A DNA stretch of 19,497 bases from F23-B02 sp045601285 (GTDB taxonomy: Bacteria > Bacillota > Clostridia > Oscillospirales > Oscillospiraceae), in NCBI GenBank assembly GCA_045601285.1, contig JAZRZJ010000015.1, positions 1 to 19,497 of the forward strand, read 5' to 3'. The position numbers and the translations under genes were made by a program. Each line of letters begins with the position of its first letter. The stretch's first letter is position 1. The notes beneath the pieces were generated by a model. The model was given only the letters and a program-made list of their open reading frames with translations, was not told where the DNA came from and searched no databases. Below, in pieces: positions 6,318-13,938 of the stretch.

Positions 6318-7052
6318 ATGAGAGGCTCAACCCTTAAGGAAGTACTTATACAGCAGGGCGTTACCGTCAGCGAGCTTGCACGCAGGGTCGGTATTCACCC
6401 CCAGACGCTGTACAGCATGGTAAAGCGCGACAATCAGAAGGTGGACTTTGACCTTATGATGCGCATTTGCGCGGAGCTTAATGTGCCCGTTGAAAGCATG
6501 TACGAGGGCATGGAAACACCGTCTATGCCGAATGCTGAGGAAATGAAGCTTGTTTCCCGTTACCGCCGCCTTGACAGCAGCGGCAAAAGCCTTACGAATA
6601 TGGTGATCGACCACGAGCTTCAGCGCATGAAGGACAGCTCCGCTGAGGAAAGCGGGGAAATGAAGATTATCCCGCTGTACTCAACTCCTGCCGCCGCAGG
6701 CTACGCATCGCCGGCTTTCGGAGATGATTACACCGATTACAGCATACCCGCAGACAGCGAGGCGGACTTTGCCGTAAAAATAGAAGGCGACAGCATGGAG
6801 CCCTATATTGCCGACGGCTCCGTAGCGCTGTGCAAGCGAGGTGCGATTATCCGCGACGGCGATGTGGGCTTGTTCTTTGTGGACGGCGATATGAAGTGCA
6901 AGCAGTACTGCCAGGATTATGCGGGAAATGTCTATTTGTTTTCCGCAAACCGCAGCCGCAGCGATGCCGATGTTGAGATAAAGGCATCTTCGGGAATAAC
7001 GCTGTTTTGCTTCGGCAAGGTGCTTCTCGAAGCATCAATTCCTCTGCCGTAA
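6318..7052 (+). CDS. LexA-like transcriptional repressor: XRE helix-turn-helix plus S24 autoprotease
   Basis: The 244-residue protein has an XRE-type helix-turn-helix (about residues 6-60, with TVSELARRVGIHPQTLYSMV) and a C-terminal S24/LexA peptidase domain. An Ala-Gly bond (127-128, in AAAGYA) lies where LexA/CI-type repressors cut themselves; the catalytic serine is in GDSMEP (Ser159) and the lysine is Lys193 or Lys195 in GDMKCKQY. Such repressors lose DNA binding after RecA-stimulated or stress-induced self-cleavage. The start at 6318 is supported by GGAGG at 6307-6311. It does not have the winged LexA DNA-binding domain, so it is a CI/ImmR-like regulator rather than canonical LexA. No phage genes are nearby, so its target is unknown. 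Confidence 0.9.
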   Translation: MRGSTLKEVLIQQGVTVSELARRVGIHPQTLYSMVKRDNQKVDFDLMMRICAELNVPVESMYEGMETPSMPNAEEMKLVSRYRRLDSSGKSLTNMVIDHELQRMKDSSAEESGEMKIIPLYSTPAAAGYASPAFGDDYTDYSIPADSEADFAVKIEGDSMEPYIADGSVALCKRGAIIRDGDVGLFFVDGDMKCKQYCQDYAGNVYLFSANRSRSDADVEIKASSGITLFCFGKVLLEASIPLP

Positions 7053-7097
7053 GCAAAACGCATATACACTCTATTGCAAAATGGCAAGGGAAAAACC

Positions 7098-7126
7098 TTG
7101 ACTTAAGGCGTTTGCGGTGATAAAAT
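7098..7126 (+). promoter_or_regulatory. Promoter of the T-box/trpB2 transcript
   Basis: TTGACT (7098-7103), a 17-bp spacer and TAAAAT (7121-7126). The predicted start near 7133 coincides with the 5' end of T-box stem I. A short symmetrical CCTT-gactt-AAGG overlaps the -35 box. Confidence 0.75.
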
Positions 7127-7132
7127 GAGGCA

Positions 7133-7388
7133 AACCGATGAACGAGAGTAGTAGTTCTGTTTTGATGATTTCAGAGAGCCGCAGTCGGTGTGAAGCGGTA
7201 TCGGATGGCAGAATGAATGGACTTGCGAGGGCAAACCGAAAGATTTCAAGTAGGGGCGACGGTGTGACGAGCCGTTATTCTTGTCGGCGTATGCAGTACG
7301 CATTGAGTGGGCGCGAAAGCGTCAAGCCGGGTGGCACCGCAGGATTTGTCCTGTCCCTGCAATTAGCAAGGGGCAGTTTTTTTATGCT
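7133..7388 (+). promoter_or_regulatory. T-box leader, tryptophan (UGG) specifier
   Basis: Classic T-box parts are visible in order. The AGTA loop-E motif is in GAGAGTAGTAG (about 7144-7154), and the AGAGAGCC motif is near 7173-7180. The specifier region GAATGAATGGAC has GAA followed by TGG at 7218-7220, the tryptophan codon. The T-box sequence GGTGGCACCGCAGG lies at 7330-7343. A terminator follows: CTGTCCCTGC (7351-7360) pairs with GCAAGGGGCAG (7366-7376), then seven T. Uncharged tRNA-Trp should stabilise the antiterminator and switch on the downstream gene. The TGG reading agrees independently with the tryptophan-synthase product. Confidence 0.95.
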
Positions 7389-7436
7389 AAAAACCCTTGC
7401 TCTGAAACTCGAAAAAATGAAAAGGAGCAAAACAAA

Positions 7437-8801
7437 ATGAGTAATGTACCCTACAAAATCTATCTCGATGAGGACGAGATGCCCAGAGCCTATCAGAACC
7501 TCAAGGCATACATGAAGGATAAGCCCGAGCCCATGCTCAATCCCGAAACCCTGAAGCCCGTAACAAAGGAAGATATGCAGGCGGTTTTCTGCGATGCCTG
7601 CATTGACCAGGAGCTGAACGAAACCGATAAATTCATCGAAATCCCCAAGCCAGTTTTCGATTTCTACAAGATGTACCGCCCATCACCCACGGTGCGCGCC
7701 TATAACCTTGAAAAAATGCTGGATACCCCCGCGGAGATATACTACAAGTTTGAGGGCACCAATACCTCGGGAAGCCACAAGCTCAACTCCGCAGTGCCTC
7801 AGGTTTACTACGCAAAGCAGCAGGGACTTACAAAGCTCACCACCGAAACCGGCGCAGGTCAGTGGGGCACCGCACTGTCCATGGCAAGCGGCTTTTTCGG
7901 CATTGATTCCACCGTTTACATGGTAAAGGTTTCCTCACAGCAGAAGCCTCACCGCAAGGCCGTAATGGAAACCTACGGAACGAATGTAATTCCTTCTCCC
8001 TCCGAAACCACTGAGGTGGGCAGGGAAATCAACAAAAAATATCCCGGAACAGGCGGAAGCCTCGGCTGTGCCATTGCCGAAGCGGTTGAGGTTGCAACCC
8101 AGACGCCCAACTGCCGCTATGTGCTGGGAAGTGTGCTTGACCATGTGCTTCTGCATCAGAGCATCATCGGCATTGAAAGCAAGATTGCCCTTGACAAATA
8201 CGGAATCACTCCCGATGTTGTTATCGGCTGCGTAGGCGGCGGCTCCAACTTCGGCGGCCTTATCACTCCCTTTATGGCCGACCGCCTTGAAGGAAAGAAC
8301 AATATTGAATTTATTGCCGTTGAACCCGCAAGCTGCCCCACACTCAGCCGCGGCAGATACGCATACGATTACGGCGATCTGGGCAAGGTTACCCCGCTTA
8401 TGAAGATGTACACCCTGGGCAGCGGCTTCATGCCTTCACCTAACCATGCCGGCGGACTGCGATATCACGGCATGAACAGCACCATTTCAAAGCTCTACCA
8501 TGACGGCTATATCAAAGCCGTAAGCTATGAGCAGACCAAGGTGTTCGAGGCCGCAAAGGAGTTTGCGCGTGTTGAGGGCTATCTGCCCGCACCTGAAAGC
8601 AGCCATGCAATCAAGGCCGCCATGGATGCTGCCCTTGAATGTAAAAAAACAGGGGAGAAAAAGAAAATTCTCTTCTGTCTCACGGGCACGGGTTACTTCG
8701 ACCTCTCGGGTTATCAGAAGTATAACAGCGGCGAAATGAGCGACTATATTCCCACGGACGAGGAGCTTGAAGCAGGCTTCGCAACTCTGCCCGAAGTTTA
8801 A
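7437..8801 (+). CDS. trpB: TrpB2-type tryptophan synthase beta subunit (PLP-dependent)
   Basis: This 454-residue enzyme condenses indole with L-serine to give L-tryptophan using PLP. It has the TrpB2 signature KFEGTNTSGSHKLNSA with PLP lysine Lys115, catalytic glutamate in TETGAGQWG (Glu137), and the PLP-phosphate loop GGGSNFGG (267-274). The long N-terminal region and total length fit TrpB2 (COG1350) rather than the shorter TrpB1 that pairs with TrpA. The start is set by AAAGGAG about 7 nt before ATG 7437; the open frame reaches back to 7281, but that part is T-box leader. No trpA or other trp gene is next to it. A stand-alone T-box-controlled TrpB2 suggests tryptophan made from free or externally supplied indole, which is inference. 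Confidence 0.95.
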   Translation: MSNVPYKIYLDEDEMPRAYQNLKAYMKDKPEPMLNPETLKPVTKEDMQAVFCDACIDQELNETDKFIEIPKPVFDFYKMYRPSPTVRAYNLEKMLDTPAEIYYKFEGTNTSGSHKLNSAVPQVYYAKQQGLTKLTTETGAGQWGTALSMASGFFGIDSTVYMVKVSSQQKPHRKAVMETYGTNVIPSPSETTEVGREINKKYPGTGGSLGCAIAEAVEVATQTPNCRYVLGSVLDHVLLHQSIIGIESKIALDKYGITPDVVIGCVGGGSNFGGLITPFMADRLEGKNNIEFIAVEPASCPTLSRGRYAYDYGDLGKVTPLMKMYTLGSGFMPSPNHAGGLRYHGMNSTISKLYHDGYIKAVSYEQTKVFEAAKEFARVEGYLPAPESSHAIKAAMDAALECKKTGEKKKILFCLTGTGYFDLSGYQKYNSGEMSDYIPTDEELEAGFATLPEV

Positions 8802-8810
8802 AGGATAAAA

Positions 8811-8835
8811 AATCCCCCGACACGGTCGGGGGATT
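8811..8835. terminator. Bidirectional terminator between trpB and the M23 gene
   Basis: AATCCCCCGA (8811-8820) and TCGGGGGATT (8826-8835) form a 10-bp stem with a 5-nt loop. An A-run precedes it and T-rich sequence follows, so it can end transcripts from both convergent genes. Confidence 0.9.
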
Positions 8836-8842
8836 ATTGTTG

Positions 8843-10054
8843 TTATCTGAAGTAGCTCATGGGGTCAACGCGGGAGCCGTTGTTCCACACTTCAAAGTGG
8901 ATATGTGCGCCTGTTGATGCGCCTGTGGAGCCGACGTAGCCTATGACCTGACCCTTGGAAACGTGAACGCCGACGGATACCGCACGGGAGCTCATGTGGG
9001 CGTAGCGCGTCTGAACGCCGTTGCCGTGGTCGATTACTATGTAGTTGCCGTAGCCGCCGTTCCAGCCGTCAGAGGATACAATGACGGTGCCGCCGTCGGC
9101 CGCCCAGATCGCAGTGCCGTAGCTTGCGCCAATGTCAACGCCGCCGTGGAACTTGTAGGTTCCGTAAATGGGGTGAATACGGTAGCCGTAGGGACTGCTG
9201 ACGTAGGTGGTGTAGGAGGGCCACATGAGAGAGCCCGTTGCTATGACGGGATCACCGCCGCCCTGCTGCTTTTCACGCTCTCTCTGAGCGTTTAGCTCCT
9301 TGAGCTTTGCGGATAGCTCGGCATCAACCGCGTCGCGCTCAGCGGAGATGGAGGAGAGCTGGCTGGCGTTTGCGTTAATATCGTTCTGCAGGTTTGCGAT
9401 AAGCTGTTCTGCCTCGGCTATGTCCTTTTTAAGCTGTGCGGAAAGGGTTTCAAGATCGGTTTTCTTTACCTTAAGCTCCTTCTGAGCCTCTTCGTACTCG
9501 GCCTTCAGGTCCTTCAGGTCCTGAACTGCCTTGCGGTAGGACGCTTCAAGCTCCTTGTCGCTCTTCATGATATCGCCGATATCGTCGATGAGGCTGAGAA
9601 ACTCGCTTATGGAGCTTGCGCCGAAGAGAACTTCAATATAGTTGTATTTGCCGTTCTCCTCCATGTTGCGAAGACGGACCTTGTAGCGCTCAAGCTGCTC
9701 ATCGGCAACCTCCTGAGCGTCTTCAATTTCCACGGTCTTCTGCTCAATAAGCTGCTCGTGCAGCTCGATCTGCTCCTCAAGATTCTGGATCTGCTGAAGA
9801 GTCAGCGTGTTCTTTTCGTCAAGCGCCGTTTTCAGCTCAAGGGTAGCGTTCTGCTGACCTTTGAGGCTGTTGATGGTGGACTGAAGTCCTGACTGCTGCT
9901 GCTTGAGAGCATCGCGCTGTGCCTGAAGCGCGTCGATCTCCGACTGGGAAACTGCCTCTGCGGCAGGTGCGGGAAACAGCGCAAAGAAAGCAGTGCAAAC
10001 AAGCACGAAGGCAAGCAGGAGTGACAAAACGGATTTGCTTTTTCTGATATACAT
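8843..10054 (-). CDS. Secreted coiled-coil M23 (LytM) peptidase, PcsB/CwlO-like N-terminus (paralog A)
   Basis: The 403-residue protein has a signal peptide (basic start, hydrophobic core 9-27, likely cut after AEA at 34), a long coiled coil (about 36-265) containing the NYIEVLFGASSISEFLSLIDD segment typical of PcsB/CwlO-type hydrolase regulators, a glycine-rich linker (about 266-275) and a C-terminal M23 peptidase domain. Zinc ligands are His303 and Asp307 (HGGVD) and His386 in HIH (384-386); His353 completes the site, so the domain looks active. M23 enzymes cut peptidoglycan cross-bridges, and coiled coils of this type are often controlled by FtsEX, which is not seen here. ATG 10054 has GGAG upstream. 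It is a close paralog of the next gene, most similar in the coiled coil. Confidence 0.93.
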   Translation of the reverse strand: MYIRKSKSVLSLLLAFVLVCTAFFALFPAPAAEAVSQSEIDALQAQRDALKQQQSGLQSTINSLKGQQNATLELKTALDEKNTLTLQQIQNLEEQIELHEQLIEQKTVEIEDAQEVADEQLERYKVRLRNMEENGKYNYIEVLFGASSISEFLSLIDDIGDIMKSDKELEASYRKAVQDLKDLKAEYEEAQKELKVKKTDLETLSAQLKKDIAEAEQLIANLQNDINANASQLSSISAERDAVDAELSAKLKELNAQREREKQQGGGDPVIATGSLMWPSYTTYVSSPYGYRIHPIYGTYKFHGGVDIGASYGTAIWAADGGTVIVSSDGWNGGYGNYIVIDHGNGVQTRYAHMSSRAVSVGVHVSKGQVIGYVGSTGASTGAHIHFEVWNNGSRVDPMSYFR

Positions 10055-10094
10055 TAAACGGTCTCCATTCGTGTGATTAACATAATATTCTACA

Positions 10095-10122
10095 ATATTA
10101 GCTATTATATCACGCTTGTCAA
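10095..10122 (-). promoter_or_regulatory. Promoter region of M23 paralog A
   Basis: On the minus strand, TTGACA (10117-10122) with TAATAT (10095-10100) at 16 bp could be the promoter. An alternative -10 TATAAT (10104-10109) lies only 7 bp from TTGACA, an arrangement repeated in front of the paralog. Confidence 0.55.
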
Positions 10123-10147
10123 GCCCATAAGTTAACTGCGTGTAAAC

Positions 10148-10176
10148 AAAAAACGTCGGGATTCCCGACGTTTTTT
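10148..10176. terminator. Bidirectional terminator after M23 paralog B
   Basis: AAAAAACGTCGGG (10148-10160) and CCCGACGTTTTTT (10164-10176) form a perfect 13-bp stem with a 3-nt loop. It ends the paralog B transcript on the minus strand before the paralog A promoter, so the paralogs are separate transcription units. Confidence 0.9.
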
Positions 10177-10200
10177 AAGTAAATATTAATTTTTCGGTGC

Positions 10201-11460
10201 TCATCCGCCCCATGCGGTAGGAGAATAGGAATAGCTGAGACCGGGGAAATAGCTCTGGGGGTCCTGCCTTGCGCCGTTAGACCATACTTCAAAGTGGAGG
10301 TGGGCGCCGGTGACTCGTCCGGTTGTGCCGACATAGCCGATGACCTGACCTGCGGAAACATACTGACCGGCGGAAACGGAGCAGACGCTCATGTGTGCGT
10401 ACAGCGTCTGAAGACCGCTGCCGTGGTCAATGATGACATAGTTGCCGTAGCCGCCGTTATAGCCGTTATCGTTGTAGGCGGTGACCACGGTGCCGCTGCC
10501 GGAGGCATAGATTGCCGAGCCGTAGCTTGCGCCGACATCAGTACCGCCGTGGGTGCCGTACTGTCCGGTTACGGGGTGAACACGGTTGCCCTGAACGCTG
10601 GTTATGTAGGTGGTGTAGGAGGGCCATACGGAGAGCCTTCCGCTGCCGGAGGGAGTGGGATTGGGCTTGGGCTTCTGCTGCTCCTGCTGCTGTTGCGCGT
10701 TAAGCTCCTTGATTTTTGCATTTATCTCGTTCTGCAGAGCCTTGTCCTGCGCGGCAAGGTCGGCAAGCACGGAGGCGTTGGCGCTGATGTCACTCTGGAG
10801 TGCGGTGATAACCGCGGAAGCCTCGTCAATATCCTTCATGAGCTGTGCGGACAGCGCTTCAAGCTCGGTTTTCTTGTCCTTAAGCTCCTTCTGTGCGGCC
10901 TCATACTCGGCCTTTACAGCCTTGAGGTCTGTAACTGCTTTGCGGTAGGCGTTCTCAAGCTCCTTATCGCTCTTCATGATATCGCCGATGTCGTCCATAA
11001 GACTGAGGAACTCGCTGATGGAGCTTGCCCCGAAGAGTACTTCTATGTAGTTATACCGTCCGTTTTCCTCCATGTTGCGAATACGGACCTTGTAACGCTC
11101 AAGCTGTTCGTCGGCAACCTGCTGGGCCTCGTCGACCTCAACGGTCTTCTGGGCGATAAGCTCCTCATGCAGCTCGATCTGCTCGTTGAGATTCATAATC
11201 TGCTGCAGAGTCAGAGCGTTCTTTTCATCAAGGGCAGTCTTGAGCTCAAGTGTGGCGGTCTGCTGGCTCTTAAGGGAATTGATTGTGGACTGCAGCGCAG
11301 TTTCCTGGGATTTGAGCCCCGACTGCTCCTGCTTGAGAGCGTTGATTTCAGACTGTGTGGTGGCCTCAGCCTCGGGTGGCGGAAGCAGGGTAAAGACTGC
11401 GGTAAGCACCAGAACAAAAGCCATGAGCACAGAAGCTGCCTTTTTTAAGTACATTTTCAT
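10201..11460 (-). CDS. Secreted coiled-coil M23 (LytM) peptidase, PcsB/CwlO-like N-terminus (paralog B)
   Basis: The 419-residue protein has a signal peptide (hydrophobic core 9-27, likely cut after AEA at 33), a coiled coil (about 35-270) nearly matching paralog A through NYIEVLFGASSISEFLSLMDD and DIMKSDKELE, a Gln/Pro/Lys-rich linker, and an M23 domain with His304, Asp308, His356 and HLH (387-389), so it looks catalytically complete. It differs from paralog A in the linker and has an extra Ser/Tyr-rich C-terminal tail (PGLSYSYSPTAWGG). Start 11460 is preferred because GGAGA lies 7 nt upstream; the frame is open to 11580, but that part overlaps the hppA terminator. Tandem duplication with divergence in linker and tail suggests division of labour in peptidoglycan cutting. 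Confidence 0.93.
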   Translation of the reverse strand: MKMYLKKAASVLMAFVLVLTAVFTLLPPPEAEATTQSEINALKQEQSGLKSQETALQSTINSLKSQQTATLELKTALDEKNALTLQQIMNLNEQIELHEELIAQKTVEVDEAQQVADEQLERYKVRIRNMEENGRYNYIEVLFGASSISEFLSLMDDIGDIMKSDKELENAYRKAVTDLKAVKAEYEAAQKELKDKKTELEALSAQLMKDIDEASAVITALQSDISANASVLADLAAQDKALQNEINAKIKELNAQQQQEQQKPKPNPTPSGSGRLSVWPSYTTYITSVQGNRVHPVTGQYGTHGGTDVGASYGSAIYASGSGTVVTAYNDNGYNGGYGNYVIIDHGSGLQTLYAHMSVCSVSAGQYVSAGQVIGYVGTTGRVTGAHLHFEVWSNGARQDPQSYFPGLSYSYSPTAWGG

Positions 11461-11503
11461 ATAAAATCTCCGTTTCCTACGGTGAACACTATTACGGCTT
11501 ATA

Positions 11504-11522
11504 ATTATACCATATTTGTCAA
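11504..11522 (-). promoter_or_regulatory. Promoter region of M23 paralog B
   Basis: TATAAT (11504-11509 on the minus strand) is a consensus -10. TTGACA at 11517-11522 is only 7 bp upstream, too close to be its -35. A weaker TTTACA lies about 19 bp upstream. The same TTGACA-N7-TATAAT layout stands before paralog A. Confidence 0.5.
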
Positions 11523-11553
11523 GTAATATGTAAACTAAATATGAAAAGTGCGT

Positions 11554-11587
11554 AAAAAAATCACCCCTGTGCCGAAGCACAGGGGTG
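11554..11587 (-). terminator. hppA terminator
   Basis: On the minus strand CACCCCTGTGC and GCACAGGGGTG form an 11-bp stem with a stable TTCG tetraloop (plus-strand arms 11562-11572 and 11577-11587), followed by ATTTTTTT. It is a textbook intrinsic terminator, 15 nt after the hppA stop codon. Confidence 0.95.
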
Positions 11588-11601
11588 TGGAATGTGTATT
11601 A

Positions 11602-13587
11602 TCAGAACAGACCGCCGATGGTGAAGATTCCAGCGAAAACGGTGGAAACAACGGTCATGAGCTTGATGAGAATGTTGATGGAGGGACCGGAGGTGTCCTT
11701 GAAGGGGTCGCCGACGGTGTCGCCGACAACGGCTGCCTTGTGAGCATCGGAGCCCTTGCCGCCGTGGTTGCCTTCTTCGTTGTACTTCTTTGCGTTGTCC
11801 CATGCGCCGCCTGCGTTGGACATGAACATTGCCATCATAACGCCGGTGACCAGTGCGCCTGCAAGCAGACCTGCAAGTGCTGCGGAGCCGAGAATGAGAC
11901 CGACTGCCAGAGGAGCAACAACTGCCATGATGCCGGGAACCAGCATTTCCTTAAGAGCTGCGGTGGTGGAGATTGCAACGCAGGTCTTGTAGTCGGGCTT
12001 GCCCTTGCCTTCCATGATGCCGGGGATCTCACGGAACTGACGGCGGACTTCCTCGATCATCTTGTTAGCTGCCTTGGAAACGGAGTCCATGGTCATTGCG
12101 GAGAATACGAAGGGAAGCATACCGCCGATGAGGAGACCGATAACTACCTTGGGGCTGGTAAGAGCAACCTGTGCATCGGCAAGACCGGTAGCCTGTGCGA
12201 ATGCAACGAAGAGTGCCAGAGCGGTAAGTGCTGCGGAACCGATTGCGAAGCCCTTGCCCATTGCTGCGGTGGTGTTGCCGACTGCGTCGAGCTTGTCGGT
12301 GATTTCGCGGACGGAGTGGTCAAGACCGCTCATCTCGGCGATACCGCCGGCGTTGTCGGCGATAGGACCGTATGCGTCAACCGCAACGGTGATGCCGGTG
12401 GTGGAAAGCATACCGACTGCTGCAAGTGCGATGCCGTAGAGACCTGCGAACTTGAATGCAACGAAAATGCCTATGCAGATGAGGACTACGGGAATCCATG
12501 TGGACATCATGCCGACTGCAACGCCGGAGATGATGGTGGTTGCGGAACCGGTCTCAGACTGGTTTGCAATTTTCTTTACGAACTTGTAGTCGCCGGAGGT
12601 GTAGACCTCGGTGATGATGCCGATTACGAGGCCGACTGCCAGACCTGCGATGATTGCCCATGCGGAATCAAAGCTCTTGAGCATTACCTTGCTGAAAATG
12701 ACAGAAGCAATAACGACGAGAAGAGCGGAAACATAGGAACCCATCTTCAGAGCCTTGTGGGGATTTGCGCCTTCCTTACCGCGAACGAAGAAGGTTGCGA
12801 TAACGGAAGCGAAAATGCCGCATGCTGCGATAACCAGGGGGAAGATCGCGTTCTCGCTGCCCATAACGGCGCCGAGAGTCATTGCGGAGATGATAGCACC
12901 GACATAGCTCTCAAAGAGGTCAGCGCCCATACCTGCAACGTCGCCTACGTTGTCGCCTACGTTGTCAGCGATAACAGCGGGGTTGCGGGGGTCGTCCTCG
13001 GGGATACCTGCTTCGACCTTGCCGACGAGGTCAGCGCCCACGTCAGCGGCCTTGGTGTAGATACCGCCGCCCACACGGGCGAACAGTGCAATAGAGGAAG
13101 CACCGAGAGAGAAGCCGAAGAGAACCTCAGTGTTGTAATCGGTGAGAATGTAAAGGACAGATGCGCCGAGAAGGCCGAGACCCACAACGCACATACCCAT
13201 GACGGAGCCGCCGGAGAATGCAACTGCAAGAGCCTTGTTCATGCCGCCGGTGCGTGCTGCGTTTGCGGTGCGAACATTAGCCTTGGTTGCAACGTTCATG
13301 CCGATGTAGCCAGCGCAGATGGAAAAAAGAGCGCCGCAGAGGAAGCAGAGCGCTGTGACCCAGCTGCTGAGGCCGAGGCCGATTACTACAAAGAGAACTA
13401 CAATAAAGATTGCGAGGATCTTGTATTCAGCAAAAAGGAAAGCCTTTGCGCCTTCGTTGATGCTGCCTGCAATTTCCTTCATACGTTCGGTACCTGCGTC
13501 CTGCTTGCCGACGAAAACGATTTTCCATACGGCGAACAGAAGTGCCACAACGGCAAACGCAGGAGCAAGGTAGATAAGGGATTCCAT
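11602..13587 (-). CDS. hppA: Membrane pyrophosphatase, K+-dependent ion pump
   Basis: The 661-residue integral membrane pump couples hydrolysis of pyrophosphate to export of Na+ (or H+). It has the catalytic signature DVGADLVGKVE (about residues 182-192), the acidic Mg-PPi-binding DDPRNPAVIADNVGDNVGD region (about 198-216) and the C-terminal HKAAVVGDTVGDPFKDTSGPS region. The GNTTA motif (about 437-441) has alanine where K+-independent enzymes have lysine, so it belongs to the K+-dependent class, which includes the Na+ pumps. Which ion it moves cannot be settled by eye. ATG 13587 is chosen: the frame extends only four codons to a GTG at 13599, which is too near the AGGAG at about 13602-13606. 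It is monocistronic, with its own promoter and terminator. Confidence 0.96.
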   Translation of the reverse strand: MESLIYLAPAFAVVALLFAVWKIVFVGKQDAGTERMKEIAGSINEGAKAFLFAEYKILAIFIVVLFVVIGLGLSSWVTALCFLCGALFSICAGYIGMNVATKANVRTANAARTGGMNKALAVAFSGGSVMGMCVVGLGLLGASVLYILTDYNTEVLFGFSLGASSIALFARVGGGIYTKAADVGADLVGKVEAGIPEDDPRNPAVIADNVGDNVGDVAGMGADLFESYVGAIISAMTLGAVMGSENAIFPLVIAACGIFASVIATFFVRGKEGANPHKALKMGSYVSALLVVIASVIFSKVMLKSFDSAWAIIAGLAVGLVIGIITEVYTSGDYKFVKKIANQSETGSATTIISGVAVGMMSTWIPVVLICIGIFVAFKFAGLYGIALAAVGMLSTTGITVAVDAYGPIADNAGGIAEMSGLDHSVREITDKLDAVGNTTAAMGKGFAIGSAALTALALFVAFAQATGLADAQVALTSPKVVIGLLIGGMLPFVFSAMTMDSVSKAANKMIEEVRRQFREIPGIMEGKGKPDYKTCVAISTTAALKEMLVPGIMAVVAPLAVGLILGSAALAGLLAGALVTGVMMAMFMSNAGGAWDNAKKYNEEGNHGGKGSDAHKAAVVGDTVGDPFKDTSGPSINILIKLMTVVSTVFAGIFTIGGLF

Positions 13588-13644
13588 AAATACATACACT
13601 CCTATTAAATTAGTAACGCCTAAAACATTTAGAGCTAATTATGT

Positions 13645-13673
13645 ATTTTACACTATGATTTTCCGAAAATCAA
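13645..13673 (-). promoter_or_regulatory. Promoter of hppA
   Basis: On the minus strand TTGATT (13668-13673), a 17-bp spacer and TAAAAT (13645-13650), about 40 nt before the hppA ribosome site. Confidence 0.65.
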
Positions 13674-13904
13674 TTTTATTTTGAAATCCTTTCGTACAAT
13701 TTATACAAATTCATCATTATTCAAATATTGAACGGATATTTTACGGAAAATGGTGTGCAAATCGCACAAAGAATTATGAAACCGAACATACAATTGATAT
13801 TTTGCTGTCAAAGATGAAGTTTTTTTCGCCGAAGTAAGTGCTGAAAACGTCAAAATGCAGAGTGTGAACAAAATGGAAATTGCTTAAAATTTTTAAATAA
13901 TATA
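13674..13904. other. AT-rich intergenic stretch without recognised genes
   Basis: This section lies between the two divergent promoters. I see only a small TGTGC-AAATC-GCACA hairpin near 13754-13768 and very short open frames without ribosome sites, for example 13 codons from 13776. No known RNA was recognised. Confidence 0.6.
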
Positions 13905-13932
13905 TTGGAATTTATATTTTTTATGTTATAAT
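13905..13932 (+). promoter_or_regulatory. Promoter of the plsC-ABC-ABC-fabG operon
   Basis: TTGGAA (13905-13910), a 16-bp spacer and a perfect TATAAT (13927-13932). Predicted transcription start is about 13939, giving a leader of about 130 nt. Confidence 0.75.
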
Positions 13933-13938
13933 GTACAG

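Noticed and set aside
7281..7436. N-terminal extension of TrpB2
   Set aside because: The region is the T-box sequence and terminator; ATG 7437 has its own ribosome site and begins the conserved protein.
10294..11448. 384-codon plus-strand open frame antisense to M23 paralog B
   Set aside because: Low-complexity Leu/Gly/Val translation; the minus strand has a signal peptide, coiled coil and M23 motifs. Shadow.
11517..11536. WalR-type binding site before M23 paralog B
   Set aside because: TGTCAA and TGTAAA are direct repeats, but spacing and bases do not fit the consensus and paralog A has a very different spacing.
11548..13608. 686-codon plus-strand open frame antisense to hppA
   Set aside because: Composition is Cys/Gly/Asp/His-rich without domains, and the opposite strand is an unmistakable membrane pyrophosphatase. 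It is a codon-bias shadow.
13776..13841. Short leader peptides between hppA and plsC
   Set aside because: Two tiny overlapping frames (13 and 7 codons) without ribosome sites, upstream of the operon promoter.
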